Source of the DNA: Verrucomicrobiota bacterium
GTDB taxonomy: Bacteria; Verrucomicrobiota; Lentisphaeria; JABSQK01; JAJFLO01
Assembly: GCA_021772635.1 (NCBI GenBank)
Contig: JAJFLP010000113.1
Location: forward strand, 83,309 to 147,308
Direction of reading: 5' to 3'
Length of the DNA: 64,000 nucleotides
Part shown: positions 41,719 through 51,141 of the stretch, piece after piece
Position numbering within the stretch: the first letter of the stretch is position 1
Layout: each line of letters starts with the position of its first letter
Made by a program: the position numbers and the translations under genes
Notes under the pieces: generated by a model
What the model was told of the DNA's origin: nothing
Seen by the model: only the letters and a program-made list of their open reading frames with translations
Databases searched by the model: none

Positions 41719-43615
41719 TAAAATATCCAGCATTACAGAAAGCTTTTCCGCTAAGACGATCAATTCTCTCTGCAAACGTTTGTTAGCCAATGACGGACTG
41801 ACTGAATCCCTGCCGGGAAACGGGAGTATTCACAATGACCGTCCCCTACCCTTTATCGGCGTTTTTCGTCGCCCCCCGAACAACGGAGATCCGGGAACAG
41901 AAAAACTAATCTCGGGTGAGGCGTCCTATTTAATCGCTGACTCTCAATTCGACGATTATACACCAACCCTTGTTCGAGCCCTTGCGAAGGAGTTGACCCG
42001 GAAATTTAATGCCGTCCTTATTGTCGAGATTTGGGCGGCCGATCCTCTTCAGGGTGAGAACAATCACTCCGACGGTGGTTGTCGGCCTGGATTTACTATT
42101 CTGACGTCCCGCAACCGGCCACCAAGCAAAACCATTGAAGCGTTAGTTAAATCATTGGAAGCAGTAAAGATAAATAAGCAAAAAGCTGAGGTTAAAGTCA
42201 CTTACGGCGAGAACCGTTGTTCGTGTAGAACGACGCCGCTTATCCAGCACAGGGAAGCGCGAAAACTTAATTGTTTTGTTATTGGTATTGAAATCGCCCC
42301 GATCTATCGAGATTCCAAAACCGGCGAGGTATTTCCTGTTTTGCTGCGACTATTTCAACGTCGATTCGCTCATGCCTTACGCCGAGGATTTTTTGAATTC
42401 TCCAGATCACACACGACATTTCGACCGGGAAATTATCTCGCGCTCGGTAAGCGAACGCTTGGAAAGGAGGTGCTGACTATCGATCGAAAACTGGCCGAAA
42501 TCAGTAATTCCTTTGATTTCCTATTACAGGCGACTCCGGTGAATATGAAAGATGCCTGGGACTCTTTTGTACGTTTAAGATATAAACGAAAACCCGTCTT
42601 CTATTATCGCCCGCTACCGATTGATCCGGCATTCGTCAAGTTAAAGCTCTATAAGATAATTCTGGAGCGGGTAGAGGATCCGACCTTAGCACATCTGTTT
42701 CGTTTGAAACGCCGGGAACTGGATCGCCAGTTAACAATGATGGAAGATCTTGAGACCGACAGATTCTTGTTCGGCGGCCTTCAATTATACGGAAAATTGG
42801 ACGATGGATTTATCGATACAGCCAAAAACTTGCTGCTGCGAATTCCGAACGATAAATCCAGTAATTCCGACAAAGGGTCGTTGGATGCCAACGAGTTTGC
42901 GCGAAAGGCTGAGGAGGAGTTCGACTATTACCGCGGGTTATATCCCGGAATGTCCACCCGGATAGAGATTAGAGAGGATATTATCGGGCTGATGGTTTCC
43001 CACGGCAACCTGCTCATCGGACACCAGACCACCATTCCGGCATCGCGAGTCAATGCGCTGCTTGCCCACGAGGTCGGAACCCATGTTTTGACCTGGGTCA
43101 ACGGCAAGGTCCAACCATTTCAACAACTCTACACCGGATTGCCGGGTTACGATGAATTGCAGGAAGGCCTTGCGGTGCTGGCAGAATTTTTAGTGGATGG
43201 GTTAAGTGGTTCGCGACTTCGCCTGTTAGCTGCCCGCGTTGTCGCCGCGAACAGCCTGGTTGACGGTTCTTCATTTGTAGACTCGTTTCAAGAATTGGTT
43301 GAGATTTATCAGTTTGATAAGAAAACAGCCTTTACGGTGACCAGTCGTATTTTTCGTGGCGGCGGATTGATTAAGGACGCTGTATATTTACGTGGTTTAA
43401 TCAAAATACTCGAGTACGTAAAAAACGGCGGAAATATTGAACCGTTGTACATTGGAAAAATCGCGGCAGAGCACGTTTTGATGGTCAACGAACTCCGGCT
43501 CAGAAAGGTTCTCGTTCCAGCCCCGTTACGACCACGTTTTCTCGATGACCCTCTGGTAAAAACACGACTGGACAGGGTGCGCAGTGGAATTAGTGTGCTG
43601 GATTTGGTTTCTTAG
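41711..43615 (+). CDS. DUF1704/QEGLA-motif protein Q1 (predicted zinc metallocarboxypeptidase; 'flavohemoglobin expression-modulating QEGLA motif protein')
   Basis: LLAHEVGTHVLTWVNGKVQPFQQLYTGLPGYDELQEGLAVLAEFL. Confidence 0.9.
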   Translation: MPDKISSITESFSAKTINSLCKRLLANDGLTESLPGNGSIHNDRPLPFIGVFRRPPNNGDPGTEKLISGEASYLIADSQFDDYTPTLVRALAKELTRKFNAVLIVEIWAADPLQGENNHSDGGCRPGFTILTSRNRPPSKTIEALVKSLEAVKINKQKAEVKVTYGENRCSCRTTPLIQHREARKLNCFVIGIEIAPIYRDSKTGEVFPVLLRLFQRRFAHALRRGFFEFSRSHTTFRPGNYLALGKRTLGKEVLTIDRKLAEISNSFDFLLQATPVNMKDAWDSFVRLRYKRKPVFYYRPLPIDPAFVKLKLYKIILERVEDPTLAHLFRLKRRELDRQLTMMEDLETDRFLFGGLQLYGKLDDGFIDTAKNLLLRIPNDKSSNSDKGSLDANEFARKAEEEFDYYRGLYPGMSTRIEIREDIIGLMVSHGNLLIGHQTTIPASRVNALLAHEVGTHVLTWVNGKVQPFQQLYTGLPGYDELQEGLAVLAEFLVDGLSGSRLRLLAARVVAANSLVDGSSFVDSFQELVEIYQFDKKTAFTVTSRIFRGGGLIKDAVYLRGLIKILEYVKNGGNIEPLYIGKIAAEHVLMVNELRLRKVLVPAPLRPRFLDDPLVKTRLDRVRSGISVLDLVS

Positions 43616-43710
43616 TGTTCAAGATATGCTTTTGGGCGGATCCGGTTGCGTTTCAATTTCGTACGCCTACTCGTAATCTTAATCTTAATCGCATTTCACC
43701 TTTGGTTTAA

Positions 43711-43970
43711 ATACCACACTAAAGTGTGAACTCCAACGGCCTGTCCAGCAGAACTCCAGATTACACGGGCGAAGCGCATGTTGGAGTTCACAACTTCAGT
43801 TGTGCTGGCTATCCGCTAACGGAACACTGCTAAAGCAGTGAACTCCAACGACCTGTCCAGCAGAACTCCAGATTACACGGGCGAAGCGCATGTTGGAGTT
43901 CACGCTTCAGCGTGGTTTTTAAGTTTCCGGCAAGAAATACCACACTAAAGTGTGAACTCCAACGGCCCGA
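43711..43970. repeat. GTGAACTCCAAC...GTTGGAGTTCAC repeats, including a 66-bp direct repeat (43726-43791 and 43838-43903)
   Basis: GTGAACTCCAACGRCCTGTCCAGCAGAACTCCAGATTACACGGGCGAAGCGCATGTTGGAGTTCAC twice. Confidence 0.85.
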
Positions 43971-44093
43971 ACACATATAAATCCTTAACTTGGTGACATT
44001 AGCATCAACAGAGGGCAAACAGCCTCGTCGGACTCTCCTCAGGAGTTTCACCGCTCTCCTCTTGAAACATTGAGTAATTTGACTGAGATTTTC

Positions 44094-44169
44094 ACCATGA
44101 AGGACATGAAGGGCATGAAGTAAAGACTTTTTATATTTTCCCCTTCATGCTCTTCATGTCCTTCATGGT
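44094..44169. repeat. 76-bp near-palindrome ACCATGAAGGACATGAAG...CTTCATGTCCTTCATGGT
   Basis: Inverted copy at 56786-56861 with conserved flanks. Confidence 0.85.
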
Positions 44170-44380
44170 TGTAAAGCATTATCCGGTTGGCGGGTTGCTC
44201 CCTTGCACCGCTAATTCAAGGGGCTCCGGGATGATCGAAGCATTGTATTTATCAATTAATCTGCTACCTTGAGTTATCGCCGTTTGCGTATTAACTTCCG
44301 CAGTTCTTCCGCAGTTCTTCCGCAGTTGGGACACTTTCAGCAATGACATATCAACCATAATCACTCAAAGGAACCGTAAA

Positions 44381-45427
44381 ATGAAAATAGGATTCGTCGT
44401 AAATGATATCAAAACTGAGGAAAGCGGCTATAGCACCACCCGCCTAGGAATGACCGGGATTAATGCGGGGCATGAGGTGTGGGTGATGGGCGTCGGAGAT
44501 ATGGCGTATGATGTTGATGAGAAAATTCGCGCCAATGCGCGCACTGTTCCCAAGAGTAGTTACAAATTGACGGAAACTTATTTATCGGACTTGCAGGGAC
44601 CGAAGGCAAGAGCTGAGCGCATTACGGTCGACGATCTTGATATTCTTATGCTGCGTAATGATCCATCCCAGGACACAGGCTCTCGGTCATGGGCTCAGAC
44701 ATCCGGTATTAATTTCGGGCGTATCGCCATGCGTCATGGTGTCATTGTACTGAATGATCCGAACGGTCTGGCGAAAGCGATGAATAAAACCTATTTCCAA
44801 CTTTTCCCACAGGAAGTCAGGCCCAAAACTGTAATTACGCGTAGTCGGGATGAAATAAAGGCGTTCGTTAAAGAGCAAGGCGGCAATGCGGTGCTTAAAC
44901 CGTTGCAAGGATCCGGCGGTGCCGGCGTTTTCCTGGTACGGCCTGAGGATAAGGCTAATCTAAATCAAATGATCGATTCCCTAACTCGCGATGGATATGT
45001 TATCGCGCAGGAGTATTTGCCGGCAGCCGCCGAGGGGGATACGCGACTTTTTCTGATGAACGGCCGGCCACTGCGTTATAAGGGCAAATACGCGGCCTTT
45101 AGAAGAGTGCGATCCGGTGATGATATGCGGAGCAATATCCATGCGGGCGGTAAGTTAAGAGAAGCGGAGATTGGCGAGGAGGCATTACGGCTGGCGAAGA
45201 TTGTACGGCCGAAATTGGTGCAGGATGGGATGTTTCTGGTAGGCCTTGATATTGTCGGTGATAAATTGATGGAAATCAACGTATTCAGTCCAGGGGGTCT
45301 CGGCAGCGCTCAAAAGTTCGAGAAGGTAAATTTCAATAATGCGGTTATTGAGGCTCTTGAGCATAAGGTGGATTGTATGAGTTACTATCACCGAAAATTT
45401 GATAACGTCGATATGGCGACGTTATAA
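44381..45427 (+). CDS. GshB-like ATP-grasp ligase G1
   Basis: VLKPLQGSGGAGVFLVRPED; YVIAQEYLPAAAEGDTRLFLMNGRPLRYKGKYAAFRRV; FLVGLDIVGDKLMEINVFSPGGLGSA. Confidence 0.9.
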   Translation: MKIGFVVNDIKTEESGYSTTRLGMTGINAGHEVWVMGVGDMAYDVDEKIRANARTVPKSSYKLTETYLSDLQGPKARAERITVDDLDILMLRNDPSQDTGSRSWAQTSGINFGRIAMRHGVIVLNDPNGLAKAMNKTYFQLFPQEVRPKTVITRSRDEIKAFVKEQGGNAVLKPLQGSGGAGVFLVRPEDKANLNQMIDSLTRDGYVIAQEYLPAAAEGDTRLFLMNGRPLRYKGKYAAFRRVRSGDDMRSNIHAGGKLREAEIGEEALRLAKIVRPKLVQDGMFLVGLDIVGDKLMEINVFSPGGLGSAQKFEKVNFNNAVIEALEHKVDCMSYYHRKFDNVDMATL

Positions 45428-45895
45428 GCAGGCGGATTTCTGTCTACAGAAGTTCACCGACACCGTTTGCAACGAACTTGCGCATTCTGTTCGAGCACAA
45501 AAGTCAGTCGCTGGAGTCGCAGGCAATTCAATGATCCTGATCAGCTGTTCTCAAGCAGTCTATCGGACTTTGGAAGAATAACCTGCCAAACTGACATTGT
45601 CGGCCCATTTTTGTCCGGATTATTGCCAGCCCCATGGAGTATGATATTCGCCTTTGACTTGGCCAAAAGCATCCTCCGTTTACCGATTATACTGCCCGCG
45701 ATCTCTCTCCGCATAAGCTGTGAGTCTCGGACATTCTGAAGCGGAATTTATCAACAAGCAAGTACTAGGCCTAAAATAAGCGAACATTCCGATTTCGTAC
45801 TCGTACTCGTACTCGTTAATCTTCCTGGTTTTTCGAGGTGAAATTTGGGAAGGGATTACGATTATGATTACGAGTACGATTACGAAGAAAATCCA

Positions 45896-46123
45896 ATGAA
45901 AAGTTCGCTGGAACTGGGACTAGGAGCCTGTCGGGCTTTAGACGAATCGCGTGAATTATTCAGGCTAGGTCACGTGTGGAATAGCTATAATTCATCGCTC
46001 GTTCGGGTGTTTTACCGAGCCGCTCTCAGGATACGAAACCGACCGCGCGTCGGAATAAGTTTGAAAGAATTGACTCAGCCAATCGTATCACAACCCCGTA
46101 CTGACTTAAAGAAACAAGTATAA
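45896..46123 (+). CDS. Small hypothetical ORF (75 aa), TAATG-coupled to Q2
   Basis: MKSSLELGLGACRALDESRELFRLGHVWNSYNSSLVRVFYRAALRIRNRPRVGISLKELTQPIVSQPRTDLKKQV; stop shares one base with the Q2 ATG. May be a remnant. Confidence 0.35.
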   Translation: MKSSLELGLGACRALDESRELFRLGHVWNSYNSSLVRVFYRAALRIRNRPRVGISLKELTQPIVSQPRTDLKKQV

Positions 46124-48036
46124 TGAAGACAACGTCACCGGCGTCGCCGGCCACGAAAATCACTGATTCATTCATCAATGATATCCAGACCAGAATCGAA
46201 AACAACGAGCGGGTTCGTCGCGCCCTCCCGATTTGGGGGCGGGTTCACATTGATCGGTCATTGCCGTTTCTGTGTGTATACCGGAAAGTAACAGATTACG
46301 AGAGTATCGGAATTGAACGGTTGGTGATGGGAGAGGCCTCCTACATTACCGCTTCTGGAGACAGGGGCCTGCAGAAAAGTCTCGGTTTACTGGTACAATC
46401 GATCGCAAGGACACAGGCAGCCAGTTTCGGGGCATTCCTGATTCTGGAAATCTGGGAATTAACCGAAGACGAAGTTCACATTGACGGTCCAATTTATAAG
46501 CCGTACTTTCAGATAGTCCGGCCCGCGAAAACACCCCTTTTATCAACCATTGAGACCTTCGAAACTGAATTGCGGAAAGTAAGGTATCGTGGGCATCTTG
46601 CCGATGTCGATGTCGTTACTGCTCCCAGAATCAGGCCACTCGATTTAGCGCCTTTGATAAGCGCCGCGAAAGCATCAGAGTTTTCCTGCCACGTTTTAGG
46701 ACTGAAAGTTCGCCCGATATATCGCAGTCATCTTGCTGATGAAACCTTTCCTCTGGTTCGCCGTTCCTTAAATCGAAGAATTTCCAAACCGCTGAAACAA
46801 ACCTTTTATGAATTCATGCGCGGTAATACCACAGGCCGTCCGCGACATTATACGGCGCTTGGACGGAGGAGTGTGGTGAAAGCGGTTTGGGAAGTGGATC
46901 AAGCGCTTGCCGAAATCAGTAATCAATTCGATTTTCTATTACAGGTCACCCCGATTAATTCCACAGCCGCATGGGCAGGTTTCAAAAAGAATCGATTTCA
47001 AAAAGACCCCGTGCTTATTTATCGTCGAATGCCGATTGACCCCATTGCCGCTAAAAGAGCCTTATTTAAGGTGCCGATAGAGAGAATCGAAGATCCTGTC
47101 CTCGCGGAGCTATTTCGATCTCAACAAATGGAGTTGGATCGTAAATTGAGCATGCTTGCGGACAGAGGGACATTTCGTTTTCGTTATGGGAGTGTGCAGT
47201 TATACGGCGTAATCGGCGCGGATCTATGTGACACCGCACGAAAAATTCTGACTCAATTTCCGTCTAACAGCGAAGATGAAAACCGCAAGACGTTTCTGGA
47301 TGCCGCGTCCGTCGCTGCGTTGGCCACTACGGAATTAGATAGATTGAGAGAGTTACTTCCGGGCATGAAATCAGTGGTTGAGATCCATGACGACGTTTCC
47401 GGCCTGATAGTCTCTAACGGGAATTTGCTCATTGGGAGCCGGGCGAAAATTCCCCGGTCGCGGGTTCAGGCGCTACTCCAACATGAGATCGGCACGCATG
47501 TTTTGACTTATTTTAACGGTCGTTCTCAACCCTTTCAACAACTCTACATCGGTCTCTCGGGTTATGATGAATTACAGGAAGGCCTAGCGGTCCTGGCGGA
47601 ATACCTCGTGGGGGGGCTAAACAGGAACAGACTGCGGCTATTAGCTGCACGCGTTCTGGCTTCGGATTTCATGCTAGACGGTGCATCGTTCATTGACGTC
47701 TATCGCGAGTTAACGGAGTCATTCGCCTTCAATCAAGCCACGGCATTCTCCATTTCCGTGCGGATCTTCCGGGGTGGTGGACTGACCAAAGACGCCGTAT
47801 ATTTGCGGGGGTTGATAAAACTTCTGGAGTATCTGAAAAACGGCGGTGACCATGAAATCTTGTTTATGGGGAAATTTGATTTCGATCATATCCCGCTTAT
47901 TCGGGAATTATTGTGGCGAAAAGTGCTGAAATCGGGACCGCTTCGCCCAAGTTATTTGGCGAACGACGAGTCGCTTACCCGACTAGCCCATGTTCGCAGT
48001 GGATTGTCTGTTGACCAATTAATCAAAAAGGGGTAA
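46123..48036 (+). CDS. DUF1704/QEGLA-motif protein Q2
   Basis: LLQHEIGTHVLTYFNGRSQPFQQLYIGLSGYDELQEGLAVLAEYL. Confidence 0.9.
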   Translation: MKTTSPASPATKITDSFINDIQTRIENNERVRRALPIWGRVHIDRSLPFLCVYRKVTDYESIGIERLVMGEASYITASGDRGLQKSLGLLVQSIARTQAASFGAFLILEIWELTEDEVHIDGPIYKPYFQIVRPAKTPLLSTIETFETELRKVRYRGHLADVDVVTAPRIRPLDLAPLISAAKASEFSCHVLGLKVRPIYRSHLADETFPLVRRSLNRRISKPLKQTFYEFMRGNTTGRPRHYTALGRRSVVKAVWEVDQALAEISNQFDFLLQVTPINSTAAWAGFKKNRFQKDPVLIYRRMPIDPIAAKRALFKVPIERIEDPVLAELFRSQQMELDRKLSMLADRGTFRFRYGSVQLYGVIGADLCDTARKILTQFPSNSEDENRKTFLDAASVAALATTELDRLRELLPGMKSVVEIHDDVSGLIVSNGNLLIGSRAKIPRSRVQALLQHEIGTHVLTYFNGRSQPFQQLYIGLSGYDELQEGLAVLAEYLVGGLNRNRLRLLAARVLASDFMLDGASFIDVYRELTESFAFNQATAFSISVRIFRGGGLTKDAVYLRGLIKLLEYLKNGGDHEILFMGKFDFDHIPLIRELLWRKVLKSGPLRPSYLANDESLTRLAHVRSGLSVDQLIKKG

Positions 48037-49086
48037 ATGATGAGAATCGGATTGTTCGTAAATAATGTCAATACGGAAGAGGCAGTTTACACCACAACAC
48101 GACTAGCATTATCCGCGACTAATCGTGGACATGACGTATGGTTGATAGGAGCAAGCGACTTTATCTACGATGCCGACGAGAGCATCCGTGCCCGTGGACG
48201 TTCTGTTCCGAAGAATAAGTATAAAACATGTGAATCCTATCTTGCCGATCTTCAAGGGAAAAAAGCGAGAACAGAGCGCATCAGTGTTGATGATTTGGAC
48301 GTTTTATTTTTGCGCAACGATCCTTCCACCGAGACTGGTGATCGTTCATGGGCGCAAGCAGCCGGGATTATATTCGGACGCGTGGCGATGCGACATGGAG
48401 TGATTGTGCTTAATGATCCCAATGGACTATCCAGCGCCATGAACAAAATGTACTTTCAATTGTACCCGGAAGAAGTACGTCCTCGAACAATCATCACCCA
48501 TAATCGGGATGACATTAAGAACTTTGCCAAAGAAGAGGGAGGTACGATTGTTCTTAAACCTCTTCAGGGGTCAGGTGGGCAAGGCGTGTTTCTCGTACGT
48601 CCTGAAGATCGTTCTAATTTGAACCAGATGATTGATGCAGTAGCACGAGATGGCTATGTGATCGCTCAGGAATATCTGCCGGCCGCGAATGAAGGTGATA
48701 CGCGATTGTTTTTGATGAATGGTCAGCCGTTGCGATACAAAGGGAAATATGCCGCCTTTCGTCGTGTTCGAGCTGGCGATGATATGAGAAGTAATGTCCA
48801 CGCGGGCGGGCAAAAACAAGCTGCAATTATTACCGACAAAGAGTTGGAACTCGCAGAAATTGTCCGGCCAAAACTCGTCTTAGACGGGATGTTTTTGGTG
48901 GGGTTGGATATTGTCGGTGACAAGTTAATGGAGATCAATGTTTTCAGTCCCGGTGGCCTCGGAAGCGCACGCCAGTTCGAGAAAGTCAATTTTGCCCACT
49001 GCGTAATTGAAGCTCTAGAGAAAAAGGTTCAGTATATGAGCTACTATCGAAGGAATTTCTCTAACATAGAAATGGCAACGCTATGA
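48037..49086 (+). CDS. GshB-like ATP-grasp ligase G2
   Basis: VLKPLQGSGGQGVFLVRPED; YVIAQEYLPAANEGDTRLFLMNGQPLRYKGKYAAFRRV; LMEINVFSPGGLGSA. Confidence 0.9.
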   Translation: MMRIGLFVNNVNTEEAVYTTTRLALSATNRGHDVWLIGASDFIYDADESIRARGRSVPKNKYKTCESYLADLQGKKARTERISVDDLDVLFLRNDPSTETGDRSWAQAAGIIFGRVAMRHGVIVLNDPNGLSSAMNKMYFQLYPEEVRPRTIITHNRDDIKNFAKEEGGTIVLKPLQGSGGQGVFLVRPEDRSNLNQMIDAVARDGYVIAQEYLPAANEGDTRLFLMNGQPLRYKGKYAAFRRVRAGDDMRSNVHAGGQKQAAIITDKELELAEIVRPKLVLDGMFLVGLDIVGDKLMEINVFSPGGLGSARQFEKVNFAHCVIEALEKKVQYMSYYRRNFSNIEMATL

Positions 49087-50984
49087 CCACCTGCCGGTTT
49101 GATTCGGCATGGGTTGAGGAACTTACTGAACGGCTGTCCCGCAATCAGCAAGTTCGTCGGTCGCTTCCTGATAAAGGTCGGTTGCATATCGACCGAAAGT
49201 TGCCGTTTTTATGTGTATACCGACGGCCCACCGATATTATTGACAGCGGGATGGAGCGATTAATTGTCGGAGAGGCTGCCTACCTGAAGTTTAGCGCAGC
49301 CGAAAAGGACCGCGAAAAGATATCCGAATTAATTGAGAAAATCGTCCGGGTATTAGTCAAGGAATTCGGGTCGTTTTTGATCCTGGAAGTTTGGTCGATG
49401 CGGGATTGGGAAGCTGGGACACCGGTCAAAAATGGCCTGCGAAAACCCACCTTCAAAATAGTTTCTGACTTTGACAGAACACCGCAGGCTACTCTCGAAA
49501 TCTTGCAGGCTGAGTTGCGAAAAATCCAGGTTTCCGACCGTCTTTCGCAGGTTTCACTTACCAACAAGCATAAGGTGGCCCCGATCGGATGCCAGCCCCT
49601 CCTTGCCCCGGAGACAGCAGCAGCACTTTCCTGCCATCTAATCGGTCTTGAAGTATCTCCAATATATCGAGACACTCACGGATCTGTGATTCATCCCCTC
49701 GTTCGCCAAACGCTGCACCACAAGATTTCGCAGTGTTTAAGACAAACTTTTTTCCAGTTCATGAGCGAACAGACCCCGAAACAGCCTGAACATTTCCACA
49801 CACTCGGCCGCAGAGCAGTCGTCAAGGCCGTTTGGGACATCGACGAACGCCTGACGGCTATTGTCAACGGGTTCGATTTCATCATGCTCAATACACCAGT
49901 AAATGTGAATCCGGCGTGGAAGTTGTTCAAACGAAACAATTACCGGGAGATGCCCATATTTCGATATCGACCGTTACCCTTTTCGCCGCCGGAGTTAAAA
50001 CGGCAACTCTACGACATCCCTATTCGTCGTGTAGAAGACCCCACCCTTGCAGCATTATTTGAAGAGGAGCGAAGTCAGATCGATTTAAGGATATCGATGC
50101 TTGGCTATCGAAATACCTGGAAATTTTTGTACGGTAGTTTGCAACTATACGGCGGAGTGGACGATCAGATATTGAAGCTCGCAAATGAAATACTAGCGAG
50201 ATTTCGCACTCGTGCCCGAAGTCGCGACAAGGGTAACTGGGTCAATGCGGTTGAATTTACTGAATCGGCGCGAAAGGAAATTGAATATTATCAACACATT
50301 TACGCCGAGTTCACGCCCTCGGTGAAGATTCGAAAAGACGTCTCAACATTAATGGTGAATCGCGGAAATCTACTCGTTCCCGAAAGCCTAAAAATCCGGG
50401 CGAATCGCGTAAATCCCCTGATACAGCATGAAATCGGGACACATTTACTGGTTCATTATAACGGTTCAGCCCAACCCTTTCGCCTCATCCGCTGCGGATT
50501 GCCCGGCTACGAGGAGTTGCAGGAAGGGCTTGCCGTTTTTGCCGAATTCATGGTCGGCGGATTGAGTTCGTCGCGGCTTAGGGTGCTGGCGGCACGGGTT
50601 ATTGCAGCGGACTCTTTGACTCGCGGCGCTTCTTTTGTGGAAACATGCGCCGATTTACAGTCAAAATATGATTTTGACTGGCACATGGCATTTTTGATTA
50701 CCACCCGCGTCTATCGCGGCGGCGGACTAACAAAAGACGTTGCCTATTTGCGGGGGCTCGTCGTTTTGTTCAACTATATTAAAGATGGAGATTGCCTTGA
50801 TACGCTCTTTGTTGGCAAATTCGGAGTCAGTCATATTCCAATCATTGAAGAGTTGTCGTGGCGTCAGGTTTTGAAGGCACCGCCGCTACGTCCACGTTAC
50901 TTCGAAAGTGAGTCGTCACAGCGACTGCTACGCCAGATTCGTGATGGTTTAACTGTAGGCGATCTTGTAAAAACGGCATCATGA
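49083..50984 (+). CDS. DUF1704/QEGLA-motif protein Q3
   Basis: LIQHEIGTHLLVHYNGSAQPFRLIRCGLPGYEELQEGLAVFAEFM; 4-bp overlap with G2. Confidence 0.9.
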   Translation: MTTCRFDSAWVEELTERLSRNQQVRRSLPDKGRLHIDRKLPFLCVYRRPTDIIDSGMERLIVGEAAYLKFSAAEKDREKISELIEKIVRVLVKEFGSFLILEVWSMRDWEAGTPVKNGLRKPTFKIVSDFDRTPQATLEILQAELRKIQVSDRLSQVSLTNKHKVAPIGCQPLLAPETAAALSCHLIGLEVSPIYRDTHGSVIHPLVRQTLHHKISQCLRQTFFQFMSEQTPKQPEHFHTLGRRAVVKAVWDIDERLTAIVNGFDFIMLNTPVNVNPAWKLFKRNNYREMPIFRYRPLPFSPPELKRQLYDIPIRRVEDPTLAALFEEERSQIDLRISMLGYRNTWKFLYGSLQLYGGVDDQILKLANEILARFRTRARSRDKGNWVNAVEFTESARKEIEYYQHIYAEFTPSVKIRKDVSTLMVNRGNLLVPESLKIRANRVNPLIQHEIGTHLLVHYNGSAQPFRLIRCGLPGYEELQEGLAVFAEFMVGGLSSSRLRVLAARVIAADSLTRGASFVETCADLQSKYDFDWHMAFLITTRVYRGGGLTKDVAYLRGLVVLFNYIKDGDCLDTLFVGKFGVSHIPIIEELSWRQVLKAPPLRPRYFESESSQRLLRQIRDGLTVGDLVKTAS

Positions 50985-51017
50985 CCGAAACTCATCAGTT
51001 TTTTATCGTACAATAAC

Positions 51018-51110
51018 TATAACTGCAAGCAGTACAATTTTTGGACGACTTCAAACTGCCACGCATGAGACATCGAACGATATTTCGAAAACTCGAAGGC
51101 GTTCGGGATA
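51018..51110 (+). repeat. 93-bp TATAC-family element between Q3 and G3
   Basis: ACTGCAAGCAGTACAATTTTTGGACGACTT...ATCGAACGATATTTCGAAAACTCGAAGGCGTTCGGGATA. Confidence 0.8.
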
Positions 51111-51141
51111 ATACTGCTTGTAGTTTAACTGGAGAAATATT

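Noticed and set aside
43711-43970. Possible CRISPR array
   Set aside because: Only two 66-bp units with internal inverted repeats and no uniform spacers; no cas genes in the window.
44381-45427. Annotating G1-G3 as glutathione synthetase (gshB)
   Set aside because: They have the GshB-like ATP-grasp core, but three copies beside DUF1704 genes and no gshA in the window make a specific gshB call unsafe.
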